Part shown: positions 20,214-30,013 of the stretch, in pieces
Layout of the letters: every line of letters begins with the position of its first letter
Numbering within the stretch: the stretch's first letter is position 1
Origin: Roseburia sp. AF12-17LB
GTDB taxonomy: Bacteria > Bacillota > Clostridia > Lachnospirales > Lachnospiraceae
NCBI RefSeq assembly: GCF_003479605.1
Contig: NZ_QUHR01000008.1
Location: forward strand, 73,035-137,034
Direction: 5' to 3'
Length of the DNA stretch: 64,000 bases
Position numbers and translations under genes: made by a program
Notes under the pieces: model-generated
Databases searched by the model: none
The model's input: only the letters and a program-made list of their open reading frames with translations
What the model was told of the DNA's origin: nothing

Positions 20214-21189
20214 ATGCACTGTATTTTACAATCAGAAGTTCTACGGCTAACTGATCTGCCATTCTTCCCGTCTTGACATCCTCTTCTGCCTGTCCGCAGT
20301 CTTCAATTGCTTCCTTTAACTGATTTATTTTAAAAGCTCCTGCCTGCCGAAGATTCTTCTGCACTGCAAAGCTTGGCATCCCTGCAGTCTTTGCAATACT
20401 GACAGCAGGATATCCTTTTGCTGACATGCTTTTTATCAAAAGCAGATTCTGGAACTGTCTTGCAATCAGGAACAAAATCCGCATGGGTGCTTCCTTTAAT
20501 GCCAGTAAATCGTAATATAAGTCCAAAGCCTTCTTCTGATTCTTAGCAGAGATGGCATCAATCATTTCAAAGATTTTATTTTCCGTCTGTCCGGTACAGA
20601 TTGCCTCTACATCTGCCGCAGCAATTTCCGTCTTATCCAATGTATAACAGATAAGCTTTTCTAATTCCTTATCAATATTTTCCATATCGGAACCGGTCTT
20701 TGACAGGAAAAGCTGCATCACGGACTGGGTAATTTTCTTCCCTTCCCTCTGGATTCTGCCCAGTATCCAGCGAATCAGCATATCTTCCTTCGGGGTCTCA
20801 AATTCTACGGCACTTCCAGCCCTGGATGCCGCTTTAAATAATTTGGAACGCTTATCCACTTCTTCTTCCACAAAAACAAAGCAGGTGGATTCCGGCACCT
20901 GGCTCATATATTCTGCCAGATCATCACAGCTGTTTTTAAAGAAGCCACTGTTTTCCACCAGAATCATACGCTTTTCTTTAAAGAATGGCAGTGTCTCCGA
21001 TAAATCAATCAGTTCCTTTGGATTAATATCCTTTCCCTCATATGCCGAAAAATTCATCGTATCATCCGGCTCTACCAGTGCATGTTTTAGCTTATCACGA
21101 TACTGCCGTTTCAGATAGTCTTCCGTTCCATATAAAAGATATACGTTTTTTAATTGTCCCATTTTAATGTCATTATCTATTGTTTTCAT
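20212..21189 (-). CDS. holA: DNA polymerase III delta subunit HolA
   Basis: A clamp-loader subunit that opens the beta sliding clamp. 325 residues with the N-terminal RecA-like fold (NVYLLYGTEDYLKRQYRDKL), an AAA lid and the C-terminal collar domain (QLKEAIEDCGQAEEDVKTG). It lies 43 nt downstream of comEC, the conserved comEC-holA order next to rpsT in Firmicutes. Confidence 0.94.
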   Translation of the reverse strand: MKTIDNDIKMGQLKNVYLLYGTEDYLKRQYRDKLKHALVEPDDTMNFSAYEGKDINPKELIDLSETLPFFKEKRMILVENSGFFKNSCDDLAEYMSQVPESTCFVFVEEEVDKRSKLFKAASRAGSAVEFETPKEDMLIRWILGRIQREGKKITQSVMQLFLSKTGSDMENIDKELEKLICYTLDKTEIAAADVEAICTGQTENKIFEMIDAISAKNQKKALDLYYDLLALKEAPMRILFLIARQFQNLLLIKSMSAKGYPAVSIAKTAGMPSFAVQKNLRQAGAFKINQLKEAIEDCGQAEEDVKTGRMADQLAVELLIVKYSA

Positions 21190-21232
21190 AAAGGATATTA
21201 TACTATATTTTTACTTCTTTATCAAAGTATAC

Positions 21233-23695
21233 TTACCGAAAGCTGTGAATTGTGATCCTTCCCTTTTCCTCTTCCAGCGAAATCTGACCGCCTTCCATCG
21301 TATCAAAAATTTCTGCCGAAGCTTCTTGTAATCGATTTATAGTCTCCTGATGAGGGTGTCCATATCGGTTGTTTTCCCCACAGGAAATCAATGCCAGTTC
21401 CGGCGAAAGTGCTTTTAAAAATTTTTCTGTCGAGGAATACTTTGAGCCATGATGTCCTACTTTAAGAAAATCTACTTTCCACAACCGCTGCTTTTCTAAG
21501 AGCCAATTTTCTTCTGCTTCTCCGGCATCTCCGGTAAATATCCCGGAAATATATTTCGTCTGATAGAGCAATATCATGGATTTTCCATTCTCATCCTCTG
21601 CCTGATACTCTCCGTCCGGAAGGAGGCAGCTTATGGTATCCTCGCCACTTCTTATGCAATCTCCTTCTTTCATATATACGATGGGAATGTTTCTCCGCTC
21701 TACCAGTGCACATATGCTCTGATAATTCTTTACATCCGGCTGTTTTCCAGGCAATATAATATTTTCAACAGAATACTCCGTCTCAAGAACTTCTAACAAT
21801 CCGTTCACATGGTCTTCGTCATAATGGCTTATAAACCAATAATCTATCTTCGTGATTCCATTACTTTTTAGAAACGGCAAAATCCGATACGTTCCCACCT
21901 TAGACACATCAGTGCTTCCGCCATCCAGAAAAAGATTGGTATCTTCCCCCAGTCGTACATAGATGCCATCTCCCTGCCCCACATCAAGAACTGCCATAAG
22001 ATGATTACTCTTTACCGGACGAAGAACCAGAAGTAACACCACGCTTCCAATCAAAACAATCGGAAACTTTCTAAGGAGTATATTTGTATTTCTATTCCCA
22101 TCTCTGTTTCCGCTTTTCTTTGTCCGTTTTTTTATCAGCAAGCAGGTGGCTGCAAGCATCAGATAATAGAATATGATGCGCTGTATCGGCCACTGTCCTA
22201 CTATCTTCGTAGCTCCCGGGAGCCGGCTGCACCAGCTGACTCCAACATAAATTCCGTCCAGCAATAATTCCAACATCATGATTACCGGTCCCGCAAACAG
22301 CCTTCCTACAACAATTTTTTCCATACACATGAGCAATGTTGCAGCTATCCCGTTTATTAAAACTGCGCTTAACAAGGAAACTATCAGTAGATTCAGAATC
22401 AAAGCATAGACCGGCACTTCATAATAATAGTATGCCACCAGTGGAAGTGTTGTAAGTTGAACGGAAAGCGAAACTAAAAAGTTCTGCCGGATTTGCCGTT
22501 TCCATATTTCCCGTATTTTATTTACCGCCTTATCGCCTGTTTTCCGTTCCTGTGTTTGCTGTTTTTGCTCCCTTGGAAACAACTGTCCAATACATTTTGC
22601 CACTACTACCACACCAAGAATTGCAGCTACCGAAAACTGGAGTCCTGCATTTTCAACCAGATACGGGTTTTTCCATAAAAGCACCAGCACTGCCACAGAA
22701 AGAGCGGTTCTGCTATCATAGCTTCGCCCGGACAGCTTGGCTGCCATAAGAAGTGCAAACATAATCCATGCCCGGATAGCAGATATTCCCATCCCGGTCA
22801 TTTTCACATAACAGAACAAAAATACAACCGCTGCCGTACAGGCACAAAGAGAATTTCCTTTTTTTCTAAGAAGTCCATAACAGAACAGTCCAATGCAGGA
22901 AATATGCATTCCACTGATTACCAGCACATGGCTTGCTCCTGCCTGTTGAAAGACTGTTGAAACTTCCTTTTCCAAAAGTTCTTTATCTCCTAAAAGCATT
23001 GTTCCAAGAATCCCAGCATTTCTTTCCGATAAATCATTTATATAATCTTCTTTTAATTTTTCTTTTATCATAAATAATTTCTCTGCCAGTACATCTTCTC
23101 TTCCATATTCCCCACAAATCCTTTCGGCATCAAAATGATAATCCATATTCAGACTGTGATAATATTGAAATTCATCATAATTACCATCATTGGCAGCGCG
23201 ATTCAGTTGTCGGATATTTCCTTCTAATACAATGGTTGTTCCAATACGACACGATTGGTCAGATGGTTCTTGCTTCAGTCGAACCAGGACAGAATTGGTT
23301 TTATAGGTTTTATCTCCAATCCGTAAGAAAACATGATTAAGATATAATCTTGTCTGATTGTTTTTTCGTTCTTTTTTCTCTATCTTCCCCTGTAAAATTG
23401 TCTTTTCATTTTCCGTCTGCCAGCCTCTGGAAGCATCTGTTTCTACAGAAAGGCTGGTCTCCTGCTCTTTTAAAATCGTCTCAATGGTATAGCTTTGCTG
23501 CTGCACATACCAGATTCTTGCAATTCCCAGCAGAAAAAATCCTATTCCAAGTACCGCTGTAAACCGGTATACCCTCCGTTTTCTTTGCCGCAGGGCATAC
23601 AGCAGATACATCTGACACCCTGCCACAAAGCTGATAAGGATAACTTTTATGACCGTCGGAACAGATAGGCAGACAATAATACCACACAGGAACAA
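21233..23695 (-). CDS. comEC: ComEC/Rec2-type DNA uptake channel protein
   Basis: A membrane channel that passes single-stranded DNA into the cell in competence. At least 820 residues: N-terminal membrane segments, the DUF4131 region, the Competence domain (VLVISGMHISCIGLFCYGLL) with many helices, and a C-terminal metallo-beta-lactamase-like domain (LDVGQGDGIYVRLG, HYDEDHVNGL, GHHGSKYSS). The coordinates use TTG at 23695, but the real start is probably upstream. The frame continues up through IKRPLCYGTIL, which looks like the usual MKRPLC opening, with AGGAGGGG at 23746-23739 and only ATT (23728) or ATA (23725) as start. Confidence 0.92.
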   Translation of the reverse strand: MFLCGIIVCLSVPTVIKVILISFVAGCQMYLLYALRQRKRRVYRFTAVLGIGFFLLGIARIWYVQQQSYTIETILKEQETSLSVETDASRGWQTENEKTILQGKIEKKERKNNQTRLYLNHVFLRIGDKTYKTNSVLVRLKQEPSDQSCRIGTTIVLEGNIRQLNRAANDGNYDEFQYYHSLNMDYHFDAERICGEYGREDVLAEKLFMIKEKLKEDYINDLSERNAGILGTMLLGDKELLEKEVSTVFQQAGASHVLVISGMHISCIGLFCYGLLRKKGNSLCACTAAVVFLFCYVKMTGMGISAIRAWIMFALLMAAKLSGRSYDSRTALSVAVLVLLWKNPYLVENAGLQFSVAAILGVVVVAKCIGQLFPREQKQQTQERKTGDKAVNKIREIWKRQIRQNFLVSLSVQLTTLPLVAYYYYEVPVYALILNLLIVSLLSAVLINGIAATLLMCMEKIVVGRLFAGPVIMMLELLLDGIYVGVSWCSRLPGATKIVGQWPIQRIIFYYLMLAATCLLIKKRTKKSGNRDGNRNTNILLRKFPIVLIGSVVLLLVLRPVKSNHLMAVLDVGQGDGIYVRLGEDTNLFLDGGSTDVSKVGTYRILPFLKSNGITKIDYWFISHYDEDHVNGLLEVLETEYSVENIILPGKQPDVKNYQSICALVERRNIPIVYMKEGDCIRSGEDTISCLLPDGEYQAEDENGKSMILLYQTKYISGIFTGDAGEAEENWLLEKQRLWKVDFLKVGHHGSKYSSTEKFLKALSPELALISCGENNRYGHPHQETINRLQEASAEIFDTMEGGQISLEEEKGRITIHSFR

Positions 23696-23776
23696 TATCG
23701 TTCCATAGCATAAGGGGCGTTTTATAATTTCGATATAACCCCTCCTAAATATTTTTCTAAGATGTTTCTTCTTAAT

Positions 23777-23808
23777 ATGTTGCTTATAAGATATGTTACT
23801 TATAAGAT
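23777..23808. repeat. Tandem 16-bp repeat between gerMN and comEC
   Basis: Two adjacent copies of ATGTTRCTTATAAGAT (23777-23792 and 23793-23808) differ at one base. Each contains the palindrome CTTATAAG. More degenerate copies of TTCTTAA/CTAAG type flank them. Confidence 0.6.
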
Positions 23809-23829
23809 ACTTCTTCTTAAGACCTTCTA

Positions 23830-24792
23830 CTAAGGTGTCTCTTCTGTTTGTGCTTCTGTAGATACCGTCTCGTTCTCATCTGCACTTACCACATAGTCAA
23901 GGTTCCGTTCATAAAGCTGGTCTAATGCAAAACTATCCCGGTAAACACCGCTGGTCTTTCCATTTACAGAAATCTGCACCTTACTAATGGTTGAAATCTC
24001 CGATAAAGAGTCTACAATAGAATAAATGACAATTGGCTCCTGTATTTCATAATTCTGATTCAGGAACGCCTCATCTAATGTAACATAGCAGATTCCATTG
24101 GTTGTCGTAACATTGACAAGATTTGTTCCTTCCGGAAGTGGTGCTTTCAAATTCTTATCATCCGGTCCCTTTAAAAGATTCTCCATAATCAGTTTTTCCA
24201 AGGAAATGTTACTGCTATACTGTACTTCTTTTTCGCATTCTACCAGTCCGTTTCCATCAGCATTTGCATAATATAAATGTAATGTTGTTGTCTGAATGGA
24301 ATTAATCTGTTTTCCCGGATTCTCAACAAAGCTTTCTTCTGTCATCAGTCCGATTACATTATCCCGGCTGTCTGCCAACGGTGCATCTCCCACATAAAAA
24401 GATACATATTTTACATCCGGAAGCTGTACCAGTGTCTTTACCACTGCTGCCCGGCACAACACCTCATCCGTAGACTGCATTTTGGAATAATTATCATTAA
24501 AGTAAAGAAACAGCTGATTGCTTTCCAGTGACCAGTCTGTAATTGTAACATCACCAGGAACCGGTTTCTGATACTCCACGCTATCCGTATTGGTGCACAA
24601 CGCATCTAAAAGAGTGGATATCATGTCCTCTGTCTTGCCCTCTTTTAAATCATATGGCTGCTCTACCACTTTTGTTTTTTCTTTATTCAGATAATAAATA
24701 TAATACGCCGGGTCATCTGTCTCCTGTCTGCCACACCCTGTGAACAGCGATACCAGAAGGATAAAACTCAGCCATCCTGCAATTTTCTTCAT
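23830..24792 (-). CDS. GerMN-domain lipoprotein
   Basis: About 320 residues beginning MKKIAGWLSFILLVSL, with a lipobox LFTGC ahead of the mature Cys. Two GerMN (sporulation/germination) domains follow: about residues 45-165 (VEQPYDLKEGKTEDMIS, LYFNDNYSKM) and 170-300 (LHLYYANADGNGLVE, VTLDEAFLN). I chose ATG 24792, with AGGAGG 6 nt upstream overlapping the end of the histidine kinase gene; the frame continues to a TTG at 24810. Co-transcription with a WalRK-like pair suggests an envelope-surface role, possibly linked to signalling. GerM of B. subtilis acts in sporulation. Confidence 0.85.
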   Translation of the reverse strand: MKKIAGWLSFILLVSLFTGCGRQETDDPAYYIYYLNKEKTKVVEQPYDLKEGKTEDMISTLLDALCTNTDSVEYQKPVPGDVTITDWSLESNQLFLYFNDNYSKMQSTDEVLCRAAVVKTLVQLPDVKYVSFYVGDAPLADSRDNVIGLMTEESFVENPGKQINSIQTTTLHLYYANADGNGLVECEKEVQYSSNISLEKLIMENLLKGPDDKNLKAPLPEGTNLVNVTTTNGICYVTLDEAFLNQNYEIQEPIVIYSIVDSLSEISTISKVQISVNGKTSGVYRDSFALDQLYERNLDYVVSADENETVSTEAQTEETP

Positions 24793-24802
24793 GCCAGACC
24801 TC

Positions 24803-26251
24803 CTAGGCAATGTAATTCAGCGGAATCCGCACAGTAAAGAGCGTTCCCTCACCCTCTGTACTAAATACCTTAATTGCACCACGGTGCATTAATATTGCAT
24901 TTCTTGTAATGGCAAGTCCAAGTCCGGTTCCACCTATTTCTCTGGAATGGGACTTGTCTACGCGATAGAATCTTTCATAAATATGCTCTAAGGAATCCTC
25001 CGGAATACCGATGCCGGAATCCTCTACCTTAAGATAGAAATACTGATAATCTGCATTCAGGGACACATGTACCCAACCGTCTTCCTTATTGTATTTGATT
25101 GCATTTTCCACCAGATTGGTAATGGCAAGCGTCAGCTTTACCTCATCAATTTCTGCTGTAACAGGCCGGAAACTTTCCAACACCAGATCTACATGCTGTT
25201 TTTCCGCAATCGGTTTTAATCTCTTTAAAATTAAATCCAGCATCTCATTGATGTTAACTGACGTGATATTCAAATCTGATGCAGACTTGTCCATCTTAAC
25301 CAGCGAGAGCAAATCATTAATAATTTTATTTTCACGTTCAATTTCATTTCCAATGTCTAACATAAATTCACGATACAGTTCTACCGGAACATCTTCCTGT
25401 CCATTCAGTGAGTCTGCCAGTACCTTCATAGAAGTAAGCGGTGTTTTCAGCTCATGGGACACATTGGACACAAATTCCTGTCTGGAGTCATCCAGCATCT
25501 TCATTCTGCTATAAAGTTTATTAAATTTTTCCGAAATCTGAACTGTTTCAGAATAATCCTTAATCATCAGCTCCCCATCACTGGTTCCATATCCATTCTG
25601 AATCTCAGCAATAGAGGATGCCATATTCTTCAACGGGTTTGTCAGACGAACGGATAAAAATACGCTGACTGCAAACAGAAAAACTGCCCCGAAAATCTGA
25701 AGCACTAATGCAGCATTTCTCATATATTCCAGATTGGCAAGAATACTATCTGTCGAAACACTGATAAGAAGCACTCCGATAATACTCTTCTCCCCTGACT
25801 CTACGTTATCTGTAGTCAGCGGAATCGTCATTTCCACATAATGATTATCCACATCATAATTCATAGAATCCTCACCGCGGAATGACTTTATGACTTCTTC
25901 TGAAATAATTGTTTTATCGGTATCCAGATCATAAGTATCTTTTATAATATGAAAAGAAGAATCTATCACAAGAATTCTTCCATCATAAACACGTGACATC
26001 TGCTGCAGCTGTGAAGTGATGCTTTCCGACTCCGCTCCATTGATATAATCTGTGGAGACCATCTGGTTTGCAAGAATCTTTGCCTGACCAATTACATCTA
26101 CACTCCGGTTAGAAACCGCATGTTTCTCATACGCAGTTAAAATTCCGGTCCGGATTAAAATTCCGGTCAAAATACCAATCAGCATAAAAAGACAAATCAG
26201 CCGGAATTTCATGCTTTTCAAAAAATTGCGAATACCTTTTTTTCTATTCAT
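24803..26251 (-). CDS. Membrane sensor histidine kinase, WalK-like
   Basis: 482 residues: an N-terminal helix (about 15-35), an extracellular sensor domain, a second helix (about 180-200), HAMP, then the HisKA motif FVSNVSHELKTPLTSMKVLA (phospho-His near residue 265). The HATPase_c domain has N box NLVENAIKYNKEDG, DSGIGIPEDSLEHIYERF and GGTGLGLAITRN. It is encoded 33 nt after its response regulator. The RTVDVH-type regulator and general architecture suggest the cell-wall WalRK system, but no PAS domain is obvious. A GerMN lipoprotein follows. Confidence 0.93.
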   Translation of the reverse strand: MNRKKGIRNFLKSMKFRLICLFMLIGILTGILIRTGILTAYEKHAVSNRSVDVIGQAKILANQMVSTDYINGAESESITSQLQQMSRVYDGRILVIDSSFHIIKDTYDLDTDKTIISEEVIKSFRGEDSMNYDVDNHYVEMTIPLTTDNVESGEKSIIGVLLISVSTDSILANLEYMRNAALVLQIFGAVFLFAVSVFLSVRLTNPLKNMASSIAEIQNGYGTSDGELMIKDYSETVQISEKFNKLYSRMKMLDDSRQEFVSNVSHELKTPLTSMKVLADSLNGQEDVPVELYREFMLDIGNEIERENKIINDLLSLVKMDKSASDLNITSVNINEMLDLILKRLKPIAEKQHVDLVLESFRPVTAEIDEVKLTLAITNLVENAIKYNKEDGWVHVSLNADYQYFYLKVEDSGIGIPEDSLEHIYERFYRVDKSHSREIGGTGLGLAITRNAILMHRGAIKVFSTEGEGTLFTVRIPLNYIA

Positions 26252-26284
26252 AAGTCTGTACCTTCATCCTCTGCTATATCGCTG

Positions 26285-26974
26285 TTATTTCTGATAGAAA
26301 TAACCTACACCCCATTTCGTATGCACATATTTTGGCTCACTCGGATTCGGTTCAATCTTCTCACGCAGTCTACGCACATGAACATCCACCGTTCTGACAT
26401 CGCCCGGATATTCATAACCCCATACCAGATTCAGCAGATTCTCACGGCTGTATACCTTATTCGGATTCATAACAAGAAGCTCTAACAAGTCAAATTCCTT
26501 GGCTGTCAGATTAATCTCTCTTCCCTGGACAAACAGTCTGCGGCTCTCACAGTCTAATTTTAAATCGCCGCTCTCTATCACTTTGGAATTTTCTTCCTTC
26601 GGTTCACTGGCAGCAGTTCTTCGCATAATTGCTTTGATTCTGGCTTTCACCTCAAGAATATTAAACGGCTTGGTGATATAATCATCTGCACCATATTCCA
26701 GTCCTAAGATTTTATCCATATCATCGCCTTTTGCTGTCAGCATGACGATTGGCATATTAGAAAACTCCCGGATTGCCTGACACACTTCAAATCCATCCAT
26801 CTTCGGAAGCATGATATCCAGTAAAATCATATCAAACTTATTCTCCTGTGCCAGATGCAGTGCCTCTTCACCATCATACGCACAGGTTACTTCCATTCCA
26901 TCCTGTTCCAATGAAAAACGGATTCCTTTCACTATTAATTTTTCGTCGTCCACAACCAGAACTTTTTTTGCCAT
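26285..26974 (-). CDS. OmpR/PhoB-family response regulator, WalR-like
   Basis: 229 residues. The receiver domain has acidic residues in VLVVDDEKLI, the phospho-acceptor Asp in MILLDIMLPKMDGF and the Lys in MLTAKGDD. The C-terminal winged helix (YSRENLLNLVWGYEYPGDVR, TVDVHVRRLREKIEPNPSEP) closely resembles WalR (YycF), the essential regulator of wall hydrolases. It lies 8 nt after comEA and upstream of the kinase. Assignment to WalR is inference from sequence likeness. Confidence 0.94.
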   Translation of the reverse strand: MAKKVLVVDDEKLIVKGIRFSLEQDGMEVTCAYDGEEALHLAQENKFDMILLDIMLPKMDGFEVCQAIREFSNMPIVMLTAKGDDMDKILGLEYGADDYITKPFNILEVKARIKAIMRRTAASEPKEENSKVIESGDLKLDCESRRLFVQGREINLTAKEFDLLELLVMNPNKVYSRENLLNLVWGYEYPGDVRTVDVHVRRLREKIEPNPSEPKYVHTKWGVGYFYQK

Positions 26975-26982
26975 TTTACACC

Positions 26983-27558
26983 TCAGTTAACCATTATATT
27001 ATCTTTTATTTTTTCAAAAACGCCATTTTTAATTCCGGGAATATTCATTAAATCTTCAATGGTCTGAAATGCGCCATTCTTTTCCCGGTAAGAAATAATT
27101 GTCTCAGCTTTTGATTCTCCAATTCCGGAAAGTGTCATAAGCTGTTCCTTTGATGCAGTATTCAGATTAATTCTGCCATCCTCCGGCTCTGCTGCCGAAT
27201 CAGCACTCCCTGTCTGCTGCAAAAGGTAAGTTTCCTGATCCGGCACCTTTATCATCTGTCCGTCAACAACCGGTTCTGCCTGATTGAGTGCCTCTTTTGC
27301 TGCAGCATCCTTTAAGCCTCCTGCCAGTTCTAATACATCGCAGACCCTGGCTCCTTCTGCCACTTCATATACCCCCGGGTGCACTACCTCACCACAGACA
27401 TATACATAACAAGAAGCCGGCGGGCATAAGACAGCTTCTGTAACCTCTTCACTCTCCATTTGCGTATCCGGCTCAAAATATACGGTATCTTCTTTTCCAC
27501 ATGCCGTATATATAATCCCACAATATAAAGCCAGAGCTAATAACCCGACTTTTTTCAT
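26983..27558 (-). CDS. comEA: ComEA-like DNA-binding protein (SLBB plus helix-hairpin-helix)
   Basis: 191 residues from the ATG at 27558 (AAGGGAG 8 nt upstream; a GTG lies three codons earlier). An N-terminal hydrophobic stretch ending YTACG looks like a lipoprotein or membrane anchor. A SLBB domain follows (CYVYVCGEVVHPGVYEVAEG), then tandem HhH motifs (INLNTASKEQLMTLSGIGES, FQTIEDLMNIPGIKNGVFEK). ComEA binds incoming double-stranded DNA at the cell surface for ComEC. Here the two are separated by a two-component pair and a GerMN lipoprotein in one probable operon. Confidence 0.9.
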   Translation of the reverse strand: MKKVGLLALALYCGIIYTACGKEDTVYFEPDTQMESEEVTEAVLCPPASCYVYVCGEVVHPGVYEVAEGARVCDVLELAGGLKDAAAKEALNQAEPVVDGQMIKVPDQETYLLQQTGSADSAAEPEDGRINLNTASKEQLMTLSGIGESKAETIISYREKNGAFQTIEDLMNIPGIKNGVFEKIKDNIMVN

Positions 27559-27621
27559 CCGTATCACTCCCTTACATAAATTCTGTTATGCAAGAAAGTC
27601 CCCTAATGCTTACTGTTTTCT

Positions 27622-27650
27622 ATTTTAACGAAAATTTGCCCTTTATACAA
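27622..27650 (-). promoter_or_regulatory. Promoter of the comEA operon
   Basis: The minus strand reads TTGTAT (27650-27645), 17 nt, TAAAAT (27627-27622), about 60 nt before comEA and directly after the stop of the solute-binding-like gene. Confidence 0.55.
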
Positions 27651-27664
27651 GTAGTATTTTCAAA

Positions 27665-28810
27665 TTATTCCTGCGGCAGGCTTCCACCATTCCACAGTGC
27701 CTTCATCTGCCTTGTAAATTCTGACCAGAACTCACCTGCATTTGCAGCATCCGGTACCAGCTGGCTGTTCTGATACTGCATAAAAGCTGCCTGTTCTGCT
27801 TCATCCCGGCTGGCACCTTCATCTGTAGAAATATGACCCGTCATTGCATGCAGGGTATCCACTTCTTCTTTTTCTATAAAAGCAGCAAAATCAGCCGCCA
27901 TATCTTTTTCCCCCGAAAATTCATTTACCAAAAGGATCCCCGTTCTGGCAACCCCCTGCATCGGTGTGGTATCGTCTAACATCGGCAGCCCGCAAACGCC
28001 ATAATTTTCTGCTGTCATCTTATTTAAATCATCAGAATCAATGATTGCACACAAAGATGCTCCCTGATTAAAATTCTCCACTACCTGATTTCTGTCAATT
28101 TCATCCGTATCAATCCCCACGGTTTCTGAAAGGTTTTTAAAGAAAGTTAATTCATCATTATATTTTTCTCCATATGTAGTCAAAAGGGCATAGTCCGTCT
28201 CATTCCATTCCACTTCAGTCCCCACAAATGGATAATCATAAAATCCATCTGCCACATTCCATTCCAGCAGATTTCCTACACCTTCTCCTAAAAGGTTATT
28301 CTGTCCATAGTCTAAAATTTCCGAAATGCTCTCCGGTGCTTCCGGAAAATTCTCTTTCTGATATACCATCACCAGTGTATCAAAAAACAATGGGTATTCT
28401 TCTTCCGTTGCAACACCATATAAATACGCCTTGTTTTTTGCATCATTCCAGGCAAGATACAAATCCGGATAGTCTTCTTCCGTCATCGTTGCATCATAAA
28501 TCTGTTCAAGATAAGATTCCTCATCTACATAACGGATTCCCACTGCGATACCGGTTTTGGCATAGTAATCCACTGCACACTGTTCAAAATAATTCCTGCA
28601 GTCTGCATCGCTGTACCAAAAGGATAGCTCCTTTTGTGCTGCTTCATATGCTTCTTTTGTTTCCTGCTCAGATGTTATCTGCTCTTTTCTATCTGTTTTT
28701 AACTCTGTTTTGCCAGTTTCTTTGCTGCTGTAAAATGCAGCCGCTGACAGCAGGATAACTCCCACTGCCAGCGTTGTTGTTTCTATAATTTCCTTTGTTT
28801 TCTTTTTCAT
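27665..28810 (-). CDS. Orphan extracellular solute-binding-like protein
   Basis: 381 residues: an N-terminal membrane anchor (about 10-27) without a lipobox Cys, a charged linker, then a fold resembling family 1 solute-binding proteins (ELSFWYSDADCRNYFEQ, YPDLYLAWNDAKNKAYLYG, MQGVARTGILLVNEFSGE). It starts 9 nt after argD and is therefore the last gene of the arginine operon. No permease or ATPase gene is nearby. It may serve a remote transporter or act as a ligand sensor. Substrate unknown. Confidence 0.7.
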   Translation of the reverse strand: MKKKTKEIIETTTLAVGVILLSAAAFYSSKETGKTELKTDRKEQITSEQETKEAYEAAQKELSFWYSDADCRNYFEQCAVDYYAKTGIAVGIRYVDEESYLEQIYDATMTEEDYPDLYLAWNDAKNKAYLYGVATEEEYPLFFDTLVMVYQKENFPEAPESISEILDYGQNNLLGEGVGNLLEWNVADGFYDYPFVGTEVEWNETDYALLTTYGEKYNDELTFFKNLSETVGIDTDEIDRNQVVENFNQGASLCAIIDSDDLNKMTAENYGVCGLPMLDDTTPMQGVARTGILLVNEFSGEKDMAADFAAFIEKEEVDTLHAMTGHISTDEGASRDEAEQAAFMQYQNSQLVPDAANAGEFWSEFTRQMKALWNGGSLPQE

Positions 28811-28819
28811 ATACCCTGC

Positions 28820-30013
28820 CTATATACGATCCAGTACTTTTTTCAATTTCGATATCATTTCATCCACATGCTCTTTTTCAATCACAAGCGGCGGCACCAT
28901 ACGAATTACATCTGCGCCAGCGGTTATAATAATTAAGCCTTCTTTTAACGCATCTGTTGCGATGCTTCCAACCGGTTTTGTGCTTACGAGTCCCTGCATC
29001 AGTCCCATGCCACGGCGGGCTGTAATAAAATCATATTCTTCTACCAGCTTATCCAGTTCTGTCTCCAGATACTGTGCGATTTCTTTTACATGGTCTGTAA
29101 GCTTTAATTCTTCAAATAAGTCCATTACCTTACTGACCGCTGCTCCGACAAACGGATTACCTCCATATGTGGTTCCATGGTCACCCGGTGCAAGTGATTT
29201 TTCTGCCACATGTTCTGTCATGGCAAAAGCTCCTACCGGGACACCACATCCCAATGCCTTGGCACTGGTCATAATATCCGGTTTAATCCCATAATGCTGC
29301 CATGCAAACATTTCTCCGGTTCTTCCCATTCCACACTGGATTTCATCTAAAATAAGAAGAATATCTTTTTCTTTGCAGAGTGCAGAAATCTCTTTCATAA
29401 AGGATTCCTCTGCCGGATAAATACCGCCTTCTCCCTGCACGGTTTCAAAGATAATGGCACATGTTTTTTCCGTTACCTGTGCTTTCACACTTTCAATATC
29501 ATTAAAATCTGCAAATTTCACACCACCACAGAGTGGCTCAAACGGTTCTCTGTAATGGGCATTTCCGGTTACTGATAATGCTCCCAGGGTTCTTCCATGG
29601 AAGGAATGGTTCATGGCAATAATCTCATGGTCTGCATGACCATCTCTGGTATAGGCATATTTTTTTGCTGCCTTAATTGCTCCCTCAATGGCTTCTGCTC
29701 CACTGTTGGTGAAGAAAACCCTGTCCATTTTGGAAACTTTTAAGAATTTTTCTGCAGCTTCCATAATCGGGACATTATAATAAAGATTTGAAGTATGTGT
29801 AATTTTATCAATCTGGTCTTTCAATGCCTGCTTATAAGCTTCATTGCTGTATCCTAACGCTTCTACCGCAATGCCTGCCGCAAAATCAAGATACTTCTTT
29901 CCATCGGTATCATAAAGATATACGCCCTCACCATGATCTAATACCAGTGGGAAACGATTATAAGTATGTAATAATGCTTTATCTTCACAATCCATATATT
30001 CCTGTTTATTCAT
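28820..30013 (-). CDS. argD: Acetylornithine aminotransferase ArgD
   Basis: A PLP enzyme that converts N-acetylglutamate semialdehyde to N2-acetylornithine. 397 residues with class III aminotransferase motifs: [45 protein letters not shown] and the PLP-Lys region in [16 protein letters not shown]. The ATG at 30013 overlaps the argB stop by 8 nt, and its AGGAGG lies inside the end of argB, so the two genes are translationally coupled. Confidence 0.96.
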   Translation of the reverse strand: MNKQEYMDCEDKALLHTYNRFPLVLDHGEGVYLYDTDGKKYLDFAAGIAVEALGYSNEAYKQALKDQIDKITHTSNLYYNVPIMEAAEKFLKVSKMDRVFFTNSGAEAIEGAIKAAKKYAYTRDGHADHEIIAMNHSFHGRTLGALSVTGNAHYREPFEPLCGGVKFADFNDIESVKAQVTEKTCAIIFETVQGEGGIYPAEESFMKEISALCKEKDILLILDEIQCGMGRTGEMFAWQHYGIKPDIMTSAKALGCGVPVGAFAMTEHVAEKSLAPGDHGTTYGGNPFVGAAVSKVMDLFEELKLTDHVKEIAQYLETELDKLVEEYDFITARRGMGLMQGLVSTKPVGSIATDALKEGLIIITAGADVIRMVPPLVIEKEHVDEMISKLKKVLDRI

